A stretch of DNA of 64,000 bases, from contig CAWDUI010000001.1 in NCBI GenBank assembly GCA_963805445.1, forward strand, positions 124,001 to 188,000, read 5' to 3'. Positions 8,995-17,691 of this stretch are shown piece by piece. The position numbers and the translations under genes are program-made. The notes beneath the pieces are model-generated. The model saw nothing but the letters and a program-made list of their open reading frames with translations, did not search any database and was not told where the DNA came from. The stretch's first letter is position 1. Each line of letters starts with the position of its first letter. The stretch is from JAENVT01 sp963805445. GTDB taxonomy: Bacteria; Actinomycetota; Acidimicrobiia; Acidimicrobiales; Ilumatobacteraceae.

Positions 8995-9804
8995 ATGGTG
9001 CCCAACCTCCTCGGATTGTTCGTCTTCCTCATCGCCGCGTTCCCGGTGTACTGGATGGTGTTGACCTCCTTCCGCCGCGGCGTCGACATTCAGAAGGCCT
9101 CGCCGCAGTTCCTGCCTGCGCCTGGCACGCTCGCCAACTACCGGAAGGTCTTCCGTCGCGACTTCTTCTGGACTGCGGTGAAGAACAGCCTGACGGTCAC
9201 GTTGCTGGTGCTGGTGCTGTCGTTGTTCATCGCGTTTCTTGCAGCGGTCGCGGTCTCGCGGTTCCGGTTCAAGGGCCGTCGAGCGTTCATCGTCGTGATC
9301 CTGCTGGTGCAGATGGTGCCGGCCGAGGCATTGATCATCTCGCTGTTCCGGATCCTCGACGGCTGGCAGTTGATCAACACGATCCTCGGCTTGACGTTGA
9401 CCTACCTCGCCTTCGTGTTGCCGTTCACGATCTGGACCTTGCGAGGCTTCGTTGCCAATGTGCCCAAGGAGCTGGAGGAGGCTTCGATGGTCGACGGCTC
9501 GACGCGGTTGCGGGCCTTCATGACCATCACGTTGCCACTTGTTGCGCCAGGGTTGGTCGCCACAGGAGTCTTCGCGTTCATCCAGGCGTGGAACGAGTTC
9601 ATCTTCGCCTTGGTCATCATGAACCGACCGGAGAACCAGACGTTGCCGGTGTGGCTGCAAGCCTTCAACGAAGGGGCCAAGGGAACGGATTGGGGTGGCG
9701 TGATGGCCGGCTCGACGTTGATGGCGATACCCGTCGTGATCTTCTTCCTGCTGGTGCAGCGACGCGTCGCCAGTGGGCTGACGGCCGGGGCGGTGAAGGG
9801 GTGA
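8995..9804 (+). CDS. ABC sugar transporter permease (MalG-type), N-terminal frame uncertain
   Basis: 269 residues from the ATG at 8995, starting MVPNLLGLFVFLIAAFPVYW, which is already the first membrane helix. The EAA loop is PKELEEASMVDGSTRLRAFM and the C-terminus is RRVASGLTAGAVKG. The natural start may be the GTG at 8940, which overlaps the previous stop as GTGA. That frame reads VTATLEPIPPA and then runs out of frame near 8970. Removing one base there joins it to the Arg-rich RRRRRNM segment that leads into the first helix, so a single-base error is likely. The stop overlaps the next gene's GTG by four bases. Confidence 0.85.
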   Translation: MVPNLLGLFVFLIAAFPVYWMVLTSFRRGVDIQKASPQFLPAPGTLANYRKVFRRDFFWTAVKNSLTVTLLVLVLSLFIAFLAAVAVSRFRFKGRRAFIVVILLVQMVPAEALIISLFRILDGWQLINTILGLTLTYLAFVLPFTIWTLRGFVANVPKELEEASMVDGSTRLRAFMTITLPLVAPGLVATGVFAFIQAWNEFIFALVIMNRPENQTLPVWLQAFNEGAKGTDWGGVMAGSTLMAIPVVIFFLLVQRRVASGLTAGAVKG

Positions 9805-11282
9805 GCGCCGCAGACGACCGCCGCCTCGCCGCCGGGTGCCTGCTCGGCTCCTTCGTCGGCGCGAACCCGCCACCGTGGGTGCTCGGCGCCATCAGGGACG
9901 GCCTCGGCGGGGTGCTGCTTTTCGCCGGGAACATCGTCGACGACGTTCAGCTCGCCGAGCTGTGTACGCAGTTGCGCTCGGCACGCGCCGACGTCGTCAT
10001 AGCGATCGACGAAGAGGGTGGCGACGTGACCCGCCTCGATGCCACGCGCGGCAGCCTGACTCCTTGTCCCGCCGCGTTCGGTTTCGTCGATGATGTCGGG
10101 TCGACAGCCGCTGCCTTTGCGACGCTCGGTCGACGCCTTCGCCGCGTCGGGATCGACCTCACCCTTGCGCCCTGCGCCGACATCAATTCCAATCCGCGCA
10201 ACCCCATCATCGGGGTCCGCTCGTTCGGGGCGACGCCTGATCGTGTGTCGCGCCACGTCGTGGCCGCGGTCGAGGGATTCCGCGCCGGCGGCGTCGGGTC
10301 GGCGGTGAAGCACTTCCCCGGCCACGGGGACACCAGCGCCGACACGCATCTTGGCCCGGCGCGACTGCAGGCCTCGACAGCGACGTTGTCGACACGCGAG
10401 CTGGTGCCGTTCGCAGCCGCTGTCGGCGCAGGTGTCGACGCTGTCCTCACCGCCCACCTGGTCGCCGATGCGGTCGACGCTGCACCCGCCTCACTGAGCG
10501 CGTCCTGGACTGCCCACCTTCGGGGCCCGATGGGGTTCGACGGTGTCATCATCACCGACGCGCTCGACATGGATGCCGTGGCCGAGGGTCGCGGGGTCGT
10601 TGGCGTTGCGGATGCCGCGGTGCGAGCGCTTGGGGCCGGTGCTGATTTCCTCTGTCTCGGGTCGAACTTCGACGAGTCGATGACGAACCGGGTTGTCGAC
10701 GCTGTCGTCGCTGCGGTGGAGGCCGGGCGCCTCGATCGGGCACAGCTCGGTCGCAGCCTCGATCGGATCACCAACTTGCGTCGCTCGACCGTTTCCCCGA
10801 CGCCGCCCGACGTCGCCGGTCACGATGCCGCTCGCGAGGTGGCCGAGCGCGCGATCGTGGTCGACGGCCGCACGCCGGTCGGCCCCTTTGCCGTCGTCGA
10901 ATGCCGCCCTCCGGGCAACATGGCTTGCTTCAACGTCAGGTGGGGGATCGCCCACGACCTTCTCGGGCTCGGCTGGCCGGTGAGCTCGATCGCCGAAACA
11001 GACCCGATCGGGCCGGCGTGTGCTGCGGCGCTCGAAGCCGCCGGTGAGATGCCTGTTGTCGTGGTCGTTCGTGATGCCTGCGTGCACCCGTGGCAGATCG
11101 ACGTGATCGATGCACTCGTCGTGGCCCGGCCGGATTCGGTCGCGGTCGTCGAGATGGGGTGGCCGGCCGGCCGACCGGCCGGCTGTGCTTCGTACATCGT
11201 CACCCACGGGGCGGCGCGCGCCAGCGCCGATGCTCTGCTGGCGTCTCTCGGAGTGCCACACCAAAAAGTCAGGGAGCCGTAG
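9801..11282 (+). CDS. GH3 glycosidase, NagZ-type beta-N-acetylhexosaminidase
   Basis: 493 residues from a GTG that overlaps the permease stop (GTGA). The signature of bacterial GH3 beta-N-acetylglucosaminidases is present: KHFPGHGDTSADTH. The substrate-binding EEGGDVTR (usually DQEGGR) and the nucleophile region IITDALDMDAVAEG also fit. There is no signal peptide, so hydrolysis would take place in the cytoplasm on imported disaccharides such as chitobiose or muropeptide-derived GlcNAc-MurNAc. The C-terminal 150 residues form an extra domain seen in longer GH3 members. Its place between permease and ATPase genes ties it firmly to the transporter. Phosphorolytic activity, known for some GH3 members, cannot be excluded. 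Confidence 0.88.
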   Translation: MSAADDRRLAAGCLLGSFVGANPPPWVLGAIRDGLGGVLLFAGNIVDDVQLAELCTQLRSARADVVIAIDEEGGDVTRLDATRGSLTPCPAAFGFVDDVGSTAAAFATLGRRLRRVGIDLTLAPCADINSNPRNPIIGVRSFGATPDRVSRHVVAAVEGFRAGGVGSAVKHFPGHGDTSADTHLGPARLQASTATLSTRELVPFAAAVGAGVDAVLTAHLVADAVDAAPASLSASWTAHLRGPMGFDGVIITDALDMDAVAEGRGVVGVADAAVRALGAGADFLCLGSNFDESMTNRVVDAVVAAVEAGRLDRAQLGRSLDRITNLRRSTVSPTPPDVAGHDAAREVAERAIVVDGRTPVGPFAVVECRPPGNMACFNVRWGIAHDLLGLGWPVSSIAETDPIGPACAAALEAAGEMPVVVVVRDACVHPWQIDVIDALVVARPDSVAVVEMGWPAGRPAGCASYIVTHGAARASADALLASLGVPHQKVREP

Positions 11283-12461
11283 ATGGCCGACATCAGCATC
11301 CGCGGGGTTTCCAAGGTGTTCCCGAACGGCGTCGTCGCAGTTCGCGATGTGCATCTCGAGGTCGCCGATGGCGAGTTCTTGGTGCTCGTCGGTCCATCAG
11401 GCTGCGGCAAATCGACGTTGCTGCGAATGATCGCCGGTCTCGAGGAGGTGACGGCGGGCGCGTTGCTGGTCGACGGGCGTGACATCACCGACGCCCAACC
11501 ACGAGAGCGCGACATCGCGATGGTCTTCCAGAGCTACGCCTTGTATCCGCACATGACCGTTCGGAAGAACATCGGGTATCCGTTGAAGATTGCCGGGCTT
11601 CCGGCACACGAGATCGATACAGCGCGTCGACGACGCGGCACGCACGCTGCAATTGGAGGCCGTACTCGATCGCAAGCCCGGGCAGCTCTCGGGTGGACAA
11701 CGTCAGCGAGTGGCGATGGGCCGAGCGATCGTTCGCAAACCGTCAGCGTTCCTGATGGACGAACCGCTGTCGAACCTCGACGCCAAGTTGCGGGTGCAGA
11801 TGCGCGCCGAGATCTGCCGGCTGCAACGCGAGTTCCGCACGACCACCGTGTACGTCACGCACGACCAGATCGAAGCGATGACGATGGGTGACCGAGTCGC
11901 CGTGCTGAACGCCGGCCAGATCGAACAATGTGATCGACCCGCGATCTCTACGACCGGCCCGCCAACCTGTTCGTCGCAGCCTTCATCGGTTCGCCGGCGA
12001 TGAACTTCTTCACGGCGGTCGTCGAACGCCGAGAGGGTGGGCTTGTCGCTGTGGTCGCTGACGTGGTGCTCCCACTGAGTGCCGCATCGTTGATCGACGA
12101 CTTCGGTGAATGGGTGGGCCGAACGATCATCGTCGGCGTGCGCGCCGAGTCGGTCACGGCTGCTCCACGCCATGAAGGATCACCGCGCCTCGTCGGGACC
12201 GTCGAGTTCGTCGAGGAGTTGGGATCCGAGGTCATCGTGCACGCCAGGGTCCCCGGGTTGGGTTCTTCGGCCCAGGTCGGCGTGGCGCGTGCGACCCACG
12301 ACGATCATGAGATCGCACCGATCGTCAGCAACCTCGTGACCAAGCTGCCGGCGCACTCGTCATGCCGACCGGGTGACACTGTGACGCTCTTCATCGATCC
12401 GGCCAACATCCACTGCTTCGATCCGGCCGGCCCGTCGCTGCGCATGGGGACTCGACCATGA
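11283..12461 (+). CDS. ABC sugar transporter ATPase, MsmK/UgpC type (two frame breaks)
   Basis: The gene begins one base after the GH3 stop. Walker A is GPSGCGKST, the Q-loop is MVFQSYALYPHMTVR, the ABC signature is LSGGQRQRVAMGRAIVRKP, Walker B is AFLMDEPLSNLD and the switch His is in VYVTHDQIEAMTM. After RDLYDRPANLFVAAFIGSPAMNF comes the OB-fold regulatory region of MalK/UgpC-like ATPases. The frame moves by one base near 11,620 (continuing as RVDDAARTLQLEAVLDRKPG) and back near 11,935. The two changes cancel, giving a normal length of about 392 residues. All catalytic motifs are intact across the pieces, so sequence errors are the likely cause. It energises the two permeases. Confidence 0.88.
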
Positions 12462-13415
12462 GCGGTGAGCTCCCGACACTCGGCATCGGCGTCGACATCG
12501 GCGGAACCTCGACGAAGGCCGCAGTGATCGATGATCTCGGGCGTGTGATCGCGTCGGTCGTCATGCCGACCGTCGGTGGCGCCGACGGCGTGGTTGCCAC
12601 GGCAACGCAGGCGGCGATCGACGTCGCCAGATCTGCAGAGATCGCGGTCAGCGAGGTGAAGGTCATCGGCGTCGGGATTCCCGGCACCGTCGATCCTGGT
12701 CACGGCACGGTGCGCTTCGCCGTGAACGTGGGCATCGGGCGAGAAGACATCGAACTCGGCGCACGCTTGGCGAGCGGGTTGGGCGTTGCGGTGCACCTCG
12801 AGAACGACGTCCGTGCCGCTGCCTTGGGAGCCGACTGGTATCTCGCCAACACAACCGGGCCAGTCAACGATCTCGCCTATCTCAGCATCGGGACGGGAAT
12901 TGCCGCCGGCTACGTCGAGCGCGGCTCGGTCCGCCGCGGCGCCAGCTTCGTGGCGGGCGAGATCGGGCACATCCCGATCGATCCGAACGGACCGCCATGC
13001 GTGTGCGGGCAGGTCGGCTGCATCGAAGCGATGTCATCCGGATCGGCGATCGAACGGATGTGGCCGACCTCGACCGGCAGCTCGGCGATCGCGCTCTGTC
13101 GCGCTGCGTCGTCGGGTGATCCGACAGCAGGACGGCTCTGGGCGGGAGTGGTGGCAGGGTTGAGTCGAGCGGTTCTGCTCCTGGCGCTCACATGGGACCC
13201 GGAGGTGGTCGTGCTCGGCGGTGGAGTGGCTGCACTCGGCAATGAGTTGCGCGATGCGATCGCCGGCGCGGTTGGCGGCCGATGCCCAGGATTCCGAGTT
13301 CCTCGCCTCTCTCCACCTCGGCGAGCGAATGCGGGTGATCGAATCGTCCGTGCTGCTCGGTCCGATCGGGGCAATCCGCGCCGCGCATGCTGCACGCCGC
13401 TGGCCGCCGTCATGA
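12458..13415 (+). CDS. ROK family sugar kinase, probable N-acetylglucosamine kinase (one frame break)
   Basis: The gene overlaps the ATPase stop (ATGA). The phosphate-binding motif is GIGVDIGGTSTKAAVIDD, the sugar-binding region contains HLENDVRAAALGADW, and the zinc motif is CVCGQVGCIEAM. No DNA-binding domain is present, so this is a kinase rather than a repressor. Near 13,270 the frame moves by one base. The other frame supplies the expected C-terminus (ARLAADAQDSEFLASLHLGE to ARRWPPS) and stops at 13,415, overlapping the nagA ATG by four bases. Its likely role is phosphorylation of imported GlcNAc to GlcNAc-6-phosphate, the substrate of the next enzyme. Glucose or another hexosamine is possible. 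Confidence 0.8.
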
Positions 13416-14566
13416 CCTCGTTCGCAATCCGTGGCGCCAACGCGCAGGTCCTCGTCGACGGCACACGCATCGCCGCGGTTGATCCGCCCGATCGCGACCA
13501 GGGTGAGAGCGTCGTCATGGACGCAACGGACTGCTGGGTGTTGCCGGGCTTCGTCGATCTACAGGTCAACGGGGCTGTCGGTGTCGACCTCGCGACGGAA
13601 CCGACCCGGGTCGGCGAAGTCGCCTCCTTTCTCGTGCAGTGTGGGGTCACGTCGTTCATGCCGACCGTGATCTCCTCGTCCGTGCACGACACCGAAGCGG
13701 CGCTCTCTGCGATCCGTGAGTGGTCGCACCTCGAGCCGCGTGGCTGGGCGCGTTCGCTTGGCGTGCATCTCGAAGGCCCGTTTCTCAATCCCGTGCGCGC
13801 CGGTGCGCATCCGGTGCATCGCCTTCGCCACCCGACACTCGAGGCGATCGACGGATGGCATCGCGACGCCGGCGTCGCAATGGTCACCATCGCGCCCGAG
13901 TTGCCCCATGCCCGTGAAGTGATCGAGCGGTTGGTGTCGACAGGAGTCGTTGTCTGCGTCGGGCACAGCGATGCCGCCGTGGCCGACATGCGCGACGCCG
14001 TCGCTGCCGGAGTCACGGGCGTCACCCATCTCTTCAATGCGATGAGCCCGATCACTGCTCGCTCGCCGGGTGTGGCCGGAGCAACATTGGCGGATGCAGC
14101 CTTGATCGCCGGACTGATCGTCGACGGGATCCACGTCGACCCGACGATGGTGCGCTTGGCGTGGAGGGCGCTCGGGCCGAACCGCATCGCGCTCGTGACC
14201 GACGCAATCGCTGCGCTCGGGTTGGCGCCCGGCGCGTATCGCGTCGGCGAGACCTTGGTGACCGTCGACGAGTCAGGGGCCCGCACCTCGAACGGCGTGT
14301 TGGCAGGCAGTGTGCTGCGGTTCGACGAGGCAGTGCGCAACTTGATCGCGTTCACCGGCTGCGCGTTGAGCGAGGCGTCGATGGCAGCGTCGGCGACACC
14401 CGCCCGACTGGCGCGACGAAGTGACGTCGGTCGCCTGGTGCCAGGCTGCGCCGCCGACATCGTGTTGCTCGACACCCGGTTACAGGTTGCAGCCACGATC
14501 GTCGACGGGCGCGTTGTGTTCGATCCGCACCAGCGTTACGGCCCGGCCTGGCCGGATGGAGCGTGA
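13412..14566 (+). CDS. nagA: N-acetylglucosamine-6-phosphate deacetylase
   Basis: 384 residues from the ATG overlapping the kinase stop. It removes acetate from GlcNAc-6-phosphate to give glucosamine-6-phosphate. Amidohydrolase motifs appear in order: PGFVDLQVNGAVGVD, HLEGPFLNP (metal-binding Glu), VVCVGHSDAA and THLFNAMSPI (metal-binding His residues), IVDGIHVDP and the catalytic Asp in LVTDAIAALG. Length and motif order fit NagA. The conserved ending LLDTRLQVAATIVDGRVVF is also present. It is placed directly before nagB with one base between. Confidence 0.93.
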   Translation: MTSFAIRGANAQVLVDGTRIAAVDPPDRDQGESVVMDATDCWVLPGFVDLQVNGAVGVDLATEPTRVGEVASFLVQCGVTSFMPTVISSSVHDTEAALSAIREWSHLEPRGWARSLGVHLEGPFLNPVRAGAHPVHRLRHPTLEAIDGWHRDAGVAMVTIAPELPHAREVIERLVSTGVVVCVGHSDAAVADMRDAVAAGVTGVTHLFNAMSPITARSPGVAGATLADAALIAGLIVDGIHVDPTMVRLAWRALGPNRIALVTDAIAALGLAPGAYRVGETLVTVDESGARTSNGVLAGSVLRFDEAVRNLIAFTGCALSEASMAASATPARLARRSDVGRLVPGCAADIVLLDTRLQVAATIVDGRVVFDPHQRYGPAWPDGA

Positions 14567-14567
14567 C

Positions 14568-15350
14568 ATGGAGATCGTGATCCAACCGGACGCCGAAGCA
14601 GTCGCACGAGTCGTGGCTGACGCGGTCGACCGCCTGATGACCTCGAAGCCCGATGCGGTTCTCGGCTTGGCAACCGGCAGCTCTCCTCTGGGTGTCTACC
14701 GCGAGTTGGTCCGTCGGCATGAGGCCGGCACGCTCCACTTCCGGCGTGCCACCGCCTTCCTGCTCGACGAGTACGTCGGGTTGCCGGCGGGTCATCCCCA
14801 GACATATCGGGCGTTCATCGAGCGTCACTTCGCCGGATCGGTCGACATCGACCCGGCGAACGTCCGTGTGCCCGACGGCTCATCGCACGACGTGGAAGCG
14901 GCGTGCGCGGACTACGAAGAACAGATTCGCTCGGCAGGCGGTATCGATCTTCAACTGCTGGGAATTGGTGCGGATGGCCACCTCGGTTTCAACGAACCCA
15001 CATCGTCGCTGGCATCGCGGACGCGGGTGAAGACCCTGACCGAACAAACGCGACACGACAACGGTCGCTTCTTCGACGATGCCGATGCCGTGCCTCGACA
15101 TGTGGTCACGCAAGGGCTTGGCACGATCCTCGATGCGCGCCACCTCGTGCTGATCGCCTGTGGTGCGGCCAAGGCCGAGCCGATCGCCCGGGCCGTCGAG
15201 GGACCCGTGGCCTCGATGTGCCCTGCGTCGGCGATCCAACTGCATCCACATGCGACCGTTGTCGTTGACGAGTCGGCCGCGGCACAACTCACCTTGGCCG
15301 ACTACTACCGGGCGACGTTCGCCGCTAAACCGACCTGGCAGTCGCTATGA
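14568..15350 (+). CDS. nagB: Glucosamine-6-phosphate deaminase
   Basis: 260 residues. It converts glucosamine-6-phosphate to fructose-6-phosphate and ammonia, the last step of the pathway encoded here. VLGLATGSSPLGVYRELVRR is the phosphate-binding loop, TAFLLDEYVGL holds the catalytic Asp, and LGIGADGHLGFNEPTSS holds the Asp-His-Glu group of the family. It is the last gene of the run. A convergent OsmC gene ends three bases later, so the operon must terminate inside or just beyond its end. Confidence 0.94.
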   Translation: MEIVIQPDAEAVARVVADAVDRLMTSKPDAVLGLATGSSPLGVYRELVRRHEAGTLHFRRATAFLLDEYVGLPAGHPQTYRAFIERHFAGSVDIDPANVRVPDGSSHDVEAACADYEEQIRSAGGIDLQLLGIGADGHLGFNEPTSSLASRTRVKTLTEQTRHDNGRFFDDADAVPRHVVTQGLGTILDARHLVLIACGAAKAEPIARAVEGPVASMCPASAIQLHPHATVVVDESAAAQLTLADYYRATFAAKPTWQSL

Positions 15351-15353
15351 GCG

Positions 15354-15779
15354 TCAGCCGGCGAGGTGTGCTTCCAACGTGATCTCGGGTACGCCGGCCA
15401 GTGCCTTGCTGACCGGGCATCCAGCCTTGGCCGCCTTGGCGTGTTCGGTGAAGGTGGCCTCGTCGATGCCGGCGACGGTTCCGACGGTCGACAGCTCGAT
15501 CTTGGTGATGGTGGGTGCGCCCTCGATCAGCCGAAGCGTGACAGCCGCGTCGGTGCGGATCGATTCGGACGGGGTACCCGCCTTGGCGAGGAGGCTCGCC
15601 AGTGCCATCGAGAAGCACGCAGCATGCGCTGCGGCGATCAGTTGCTCGGGGTTGGAGCCAGGACCGTCTTCGAAGCGAGACTTGAACGTGTAGCCCCCGC
15701 TGATGCTGTCCCCGGCGGTGAACGTCCCGGTTCCGGTTGGCACGTCGCCTTTCCATTCAGCGGTTCCCTTTGCCGGCAT
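15354..15779 (-). CDS. OsmC family peroxiredoxin-like protein
   Basis: 141 residues from MPAKGTAEWKGDVPTGTGTF. OsmC/Ohr proteins reduce organic hydroperoxides with two cysteines, and both are visible here in AAHAACFSMALA and AKAGCPVSKALAG. The segment SRFEDGPGSNPEQLIAAAHA is the typical OsmC core and favours OsmC over Ohr. Earlier in-frame codons give no family sequence and ACGAT-rich DNA, so the start at 15,779 is used. The gene is close behind the queA-like gene on the same strand, with an intergenic gap of about 40 bases. Confidence 0.9.
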   Translation of the reverse strand: MPAKGTAEWKGDVPTGTGTFTAGDSISGGYTFKSRFEDGPGSNPEQLIAAAHAACFSMALASLLAKAGTPSESIRTDAAVTLRLIEGAPTITKIELSTVGTVAGIDEATFTEHAKAAKAGCPVSKALAGVPEITLEAHLAG

Positions 15780-15817
15780 CGTTGTCTCCTTGGTCTTGGG
15801 GCTTGGTGTGGCCAACC

Positions 15818-16891
15818 TTAGGGCAGGATCAGATGTGTGTCGCCGAACTCGTGCCAGAGGTAGCCCTCCCGCAGGCTGGCCGCGTACGACGACTCGAGGA
15901 GCGCCCGACCAGCGACTGCTTCGAGCATCAACAGGTGCGATGCTTCGGGCTCGTGCCACCCGGTCAGCAAGCCGTCGACGACACGGACACCACGTTCGGG
16001 TGTGATCACCAAGTCGGTCCAACCATCGAACGCGTGCACGACACCGGATTCGTCTCCGGCTGTCTCGAGCGCTCGCACGACGGTCGTACCGATGGCGATC
16101 ACCCGGCCACCATCGCGACGCGACTCATTGACCCGGGTAGCGGTCGTCGCCGGGACCCGCGCACGCTCCGGATAGGGGAGCTCCGTCGACTCGAGCGACG
16201 CCACGCCGGTGTGGAGCACCAACGGCGCCACGCCCACACCCTTGGCGACGAGCCGCATGATGACCTCCGGTGTGAACGGCCTGCCCGCGCTCGGCATCTC
16301 TGCACTGCCGGGTTCGGTCGCGTACACGTTCTGGTACATCGCGATCGGCCATGGATGCTCGACGTAGCCGTAGCGAATCGGCTGGCCGTGCACCGCCAAC
16401 CAGGTGAACACCGGTTGCGGTAGTTCGACCCGCGCGATCCAGAGGCGGTCGCTGCCGAGGTACGGGCTCTCGAGGGTGATGGTGGCCCCGGCCCCGACGA
16501 TCAGTCGCCTCGGAACCTCCCCTTCCCATCGTGCTGTGGCGTGACCGTCGATCCGTCGTGGTTCCACGACCCAGCGACCGTCGTCGAGGCGCGTCGACAG
16601 ATGCACGACCACGTCTGTCCGGTCTTCGCTGCACGCCCTGACCGCGGCGGGCACCACTGCGGAGGTGTTGATCACGACCAGGTCACCGGCTCGGAGGAAC
16701 GAGGGGAGCGCACCGAAGGTGCTGTGAGTCAGGTGGCCGGAGCGTTCGGCAACGAGCATCCGGACCGCGTCACGAGTCAGGCCTCGGGCTTCGGGCGGCT
16801 CGGCGGCTTCGAGGTGGGCGGGGAGATCGAACGACAGCCGACCCTGTGATGGTGTATGCGTTTCGGCCCGGGTGAACGTCGCCGCGTTCAC
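15818..16891 (-). CDS. S-adenosylmethionine:tRNA ribosyltransferase-isomerase family protein (QueA-like)
   Basis: 357 residues from a GTG that overlaps the stop of the upstream SDR gene. Family features are LSFDLPAHLEAAEPPEARG, LRAGDLVVINTSAVVPA, RWEGEVP, and the C-terminal TVVRALETAGD and GWTDLVITPERGVRVVDGLL. QueA transfers the ribosyl group of SAM to 7-aminomethyl-7-deazaguanine in tRNA during queuosine synthesis. This protein belongs to a shorter, diverged actinobacterial branch, and no other queuosine gene is in the window. Its true substrate is therefore less certain than its family. Co-transcription with the SDR gene is likely. Confidence 0.75.
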   Translation of the reverse strand: MNAATFTRAETHTPSQGRLSFDLPAHLEAAEPPEARGLTRDAVRMLVAERSGHLTHSTFGALPSFLRAGDLVVINTSAVVPAAVRACSEDRTDVVVHLSTRLDDGRWVVEPRRIDGHATARWEGEVPRRLIVGAGATITLESPYLGSDRLWIARVELPQPVFTWLAVHGQPIRYGYVEHPWPIAMYQNVYATEPGSAEMPSAGRPFTPEVIMRLVAKGVGVAPLVLHTGVASLESTELPYPERARVPATTATRVNESRRDGGRVIAIGTTVVRALETAGDESGVVHAFDGWTDLVITPERGVRVVDGLLTGWHEPEASHLLMLEAVAGRALLESSYAASLREGYLWHEFGDTHLILP

Positions 16892-17592
16892 GTCGGAACC
16901 TCCTGCAGCTCCGATGCGCGATACCTGCCGCTCGGAGGCGACTCGCGCAGCAATCTCTGCAAGGCCGGCACGACCGTGAGCGGCAGCGGCCGATCGGAGA
17001 TGTCTTCGCCGGGAAACGCCGCTTGGTGCATCTCCGTGCGCATGTCGCCGGGATCGAACCAGTACACCCGCACATCGGGCTCCTCGGCCGCGAGCACGTT
17101 CGACAGCTGCTCCAAGGCCGCCTTTGACGATCCGTAGCCACCCCATCCTTCATAGCCCTCGACTGCGGCGTCGGAGGTGATGTTGACGACGACCCCGCCG
17201 GCGGATCGCAGCATCGGGAGCATCGTCTGGATGAGCGCCAGTGGGGCGATGACGTTGACGGCCACCACCTGTTCGAGGTCTGTCAACGGGTAGTCGGCCA
17301 GTCTCGGCAGCGGCGAGGGCCCGAGCGTGCTGGCGTTGTTGACCAGCAGGTCGAGCCGGCCGAGCTCGTCGACTGCAGCGCGGAGCGCGGCGCGGTGCGC
17401 CGAGTCGCCGACGTCGCCAGCCACCCCGAGCACGACCTGTCCGTTGGCGACGGCCCGCAACGACTGGACCGCCTCGTCGAGGATCGACGGATCGCGGCCG
17501 TCGATCACGACACTCCATCCGGCCCCGACCAGGCTCGTCGCCAACGCCAGCCCAAATCCCTTCGACCCCCCGGTGATCAATGCTGCCTGCAT
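16888..17592 (-). CDS. Short-chain dehydrogenase/reductase
   Basis: 234 residues. The start at 17,592 (MQAALITGGSKGFGLA) is preferred because AAAGGA lies seven bases upstream. In-frame upstream ATGs lack such a site. The Rossmann motif TGGSKGFG, the structural LLVNNAS and the catalytic YGSSK (YxxxK) with an upstream Ser are all present, so it is an active SDR using NAD(P). The substrate is unknown. It is translationally coupled to the queA-like gene. An inverted repeat about 60 bases upstream may be an operator. Confidence 0.88.
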   Translation of the reverse strand: MQAALITGGSKGFGLALATSLVGAGWSVVIDGRDPSILDEAVQSLRAVANGQVVLGVAGDVGDSAHRAALRAAVDELGRLDLLVNNASTLGPSPLPRLADYPLTDLEQVVAVNVIAPLALIQTMLPMLRSAGGVVVNITSDAAVEGYEGWGGYGSSKAALEQLSNVLAAEEPDVRVYWFDPGDMRTEMHQAAFPGEDISDRPLPLTVVPALQRLLRESPPSGRYRASELQEVPT

Positions 17593-17650
17593 GGTGATCC
17601 TTTCCATGCCATCGCGGCCTGCGGTGACATCGCTCACCCATTAAAGCAAG

Positions 17651-17663
17651 AGACAGCTTGTCT
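17651..17663. promoter_or_regulatory. Inverted repeat, possible operator upstream of the SDR gene
   Basis: AGACA-GCT-TGTCT is a perfect 5+5 inverted repeat located 59 bases before the SDR start and just downstream of the Rieske gene stop. It lies in an AT-richer stretch. The size and position would suit a TetR-type or similar dimeric regulator. No binding protein is proven. Confidence 0.35.
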
Positions 17664-17691
17664 TATTCCGATGAGGTCGAAATTATTTGAG

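Noticed and set aside
8940..11282. One 780-residue protein fusing a permease and the GH3 enzyme
   Set aside because: The first 285 codons of that frame are out of frame with the real permease helices. The GH3 part has its own GTG start overlapping the permease stop.
12458..14566. ROK kinase-NagA fusion protein
   Set aside because: The link between the two parts has shadow-type composition. The other frame gives the proper kinase C-terminus with a stop that overlaps a good nagA ATG.
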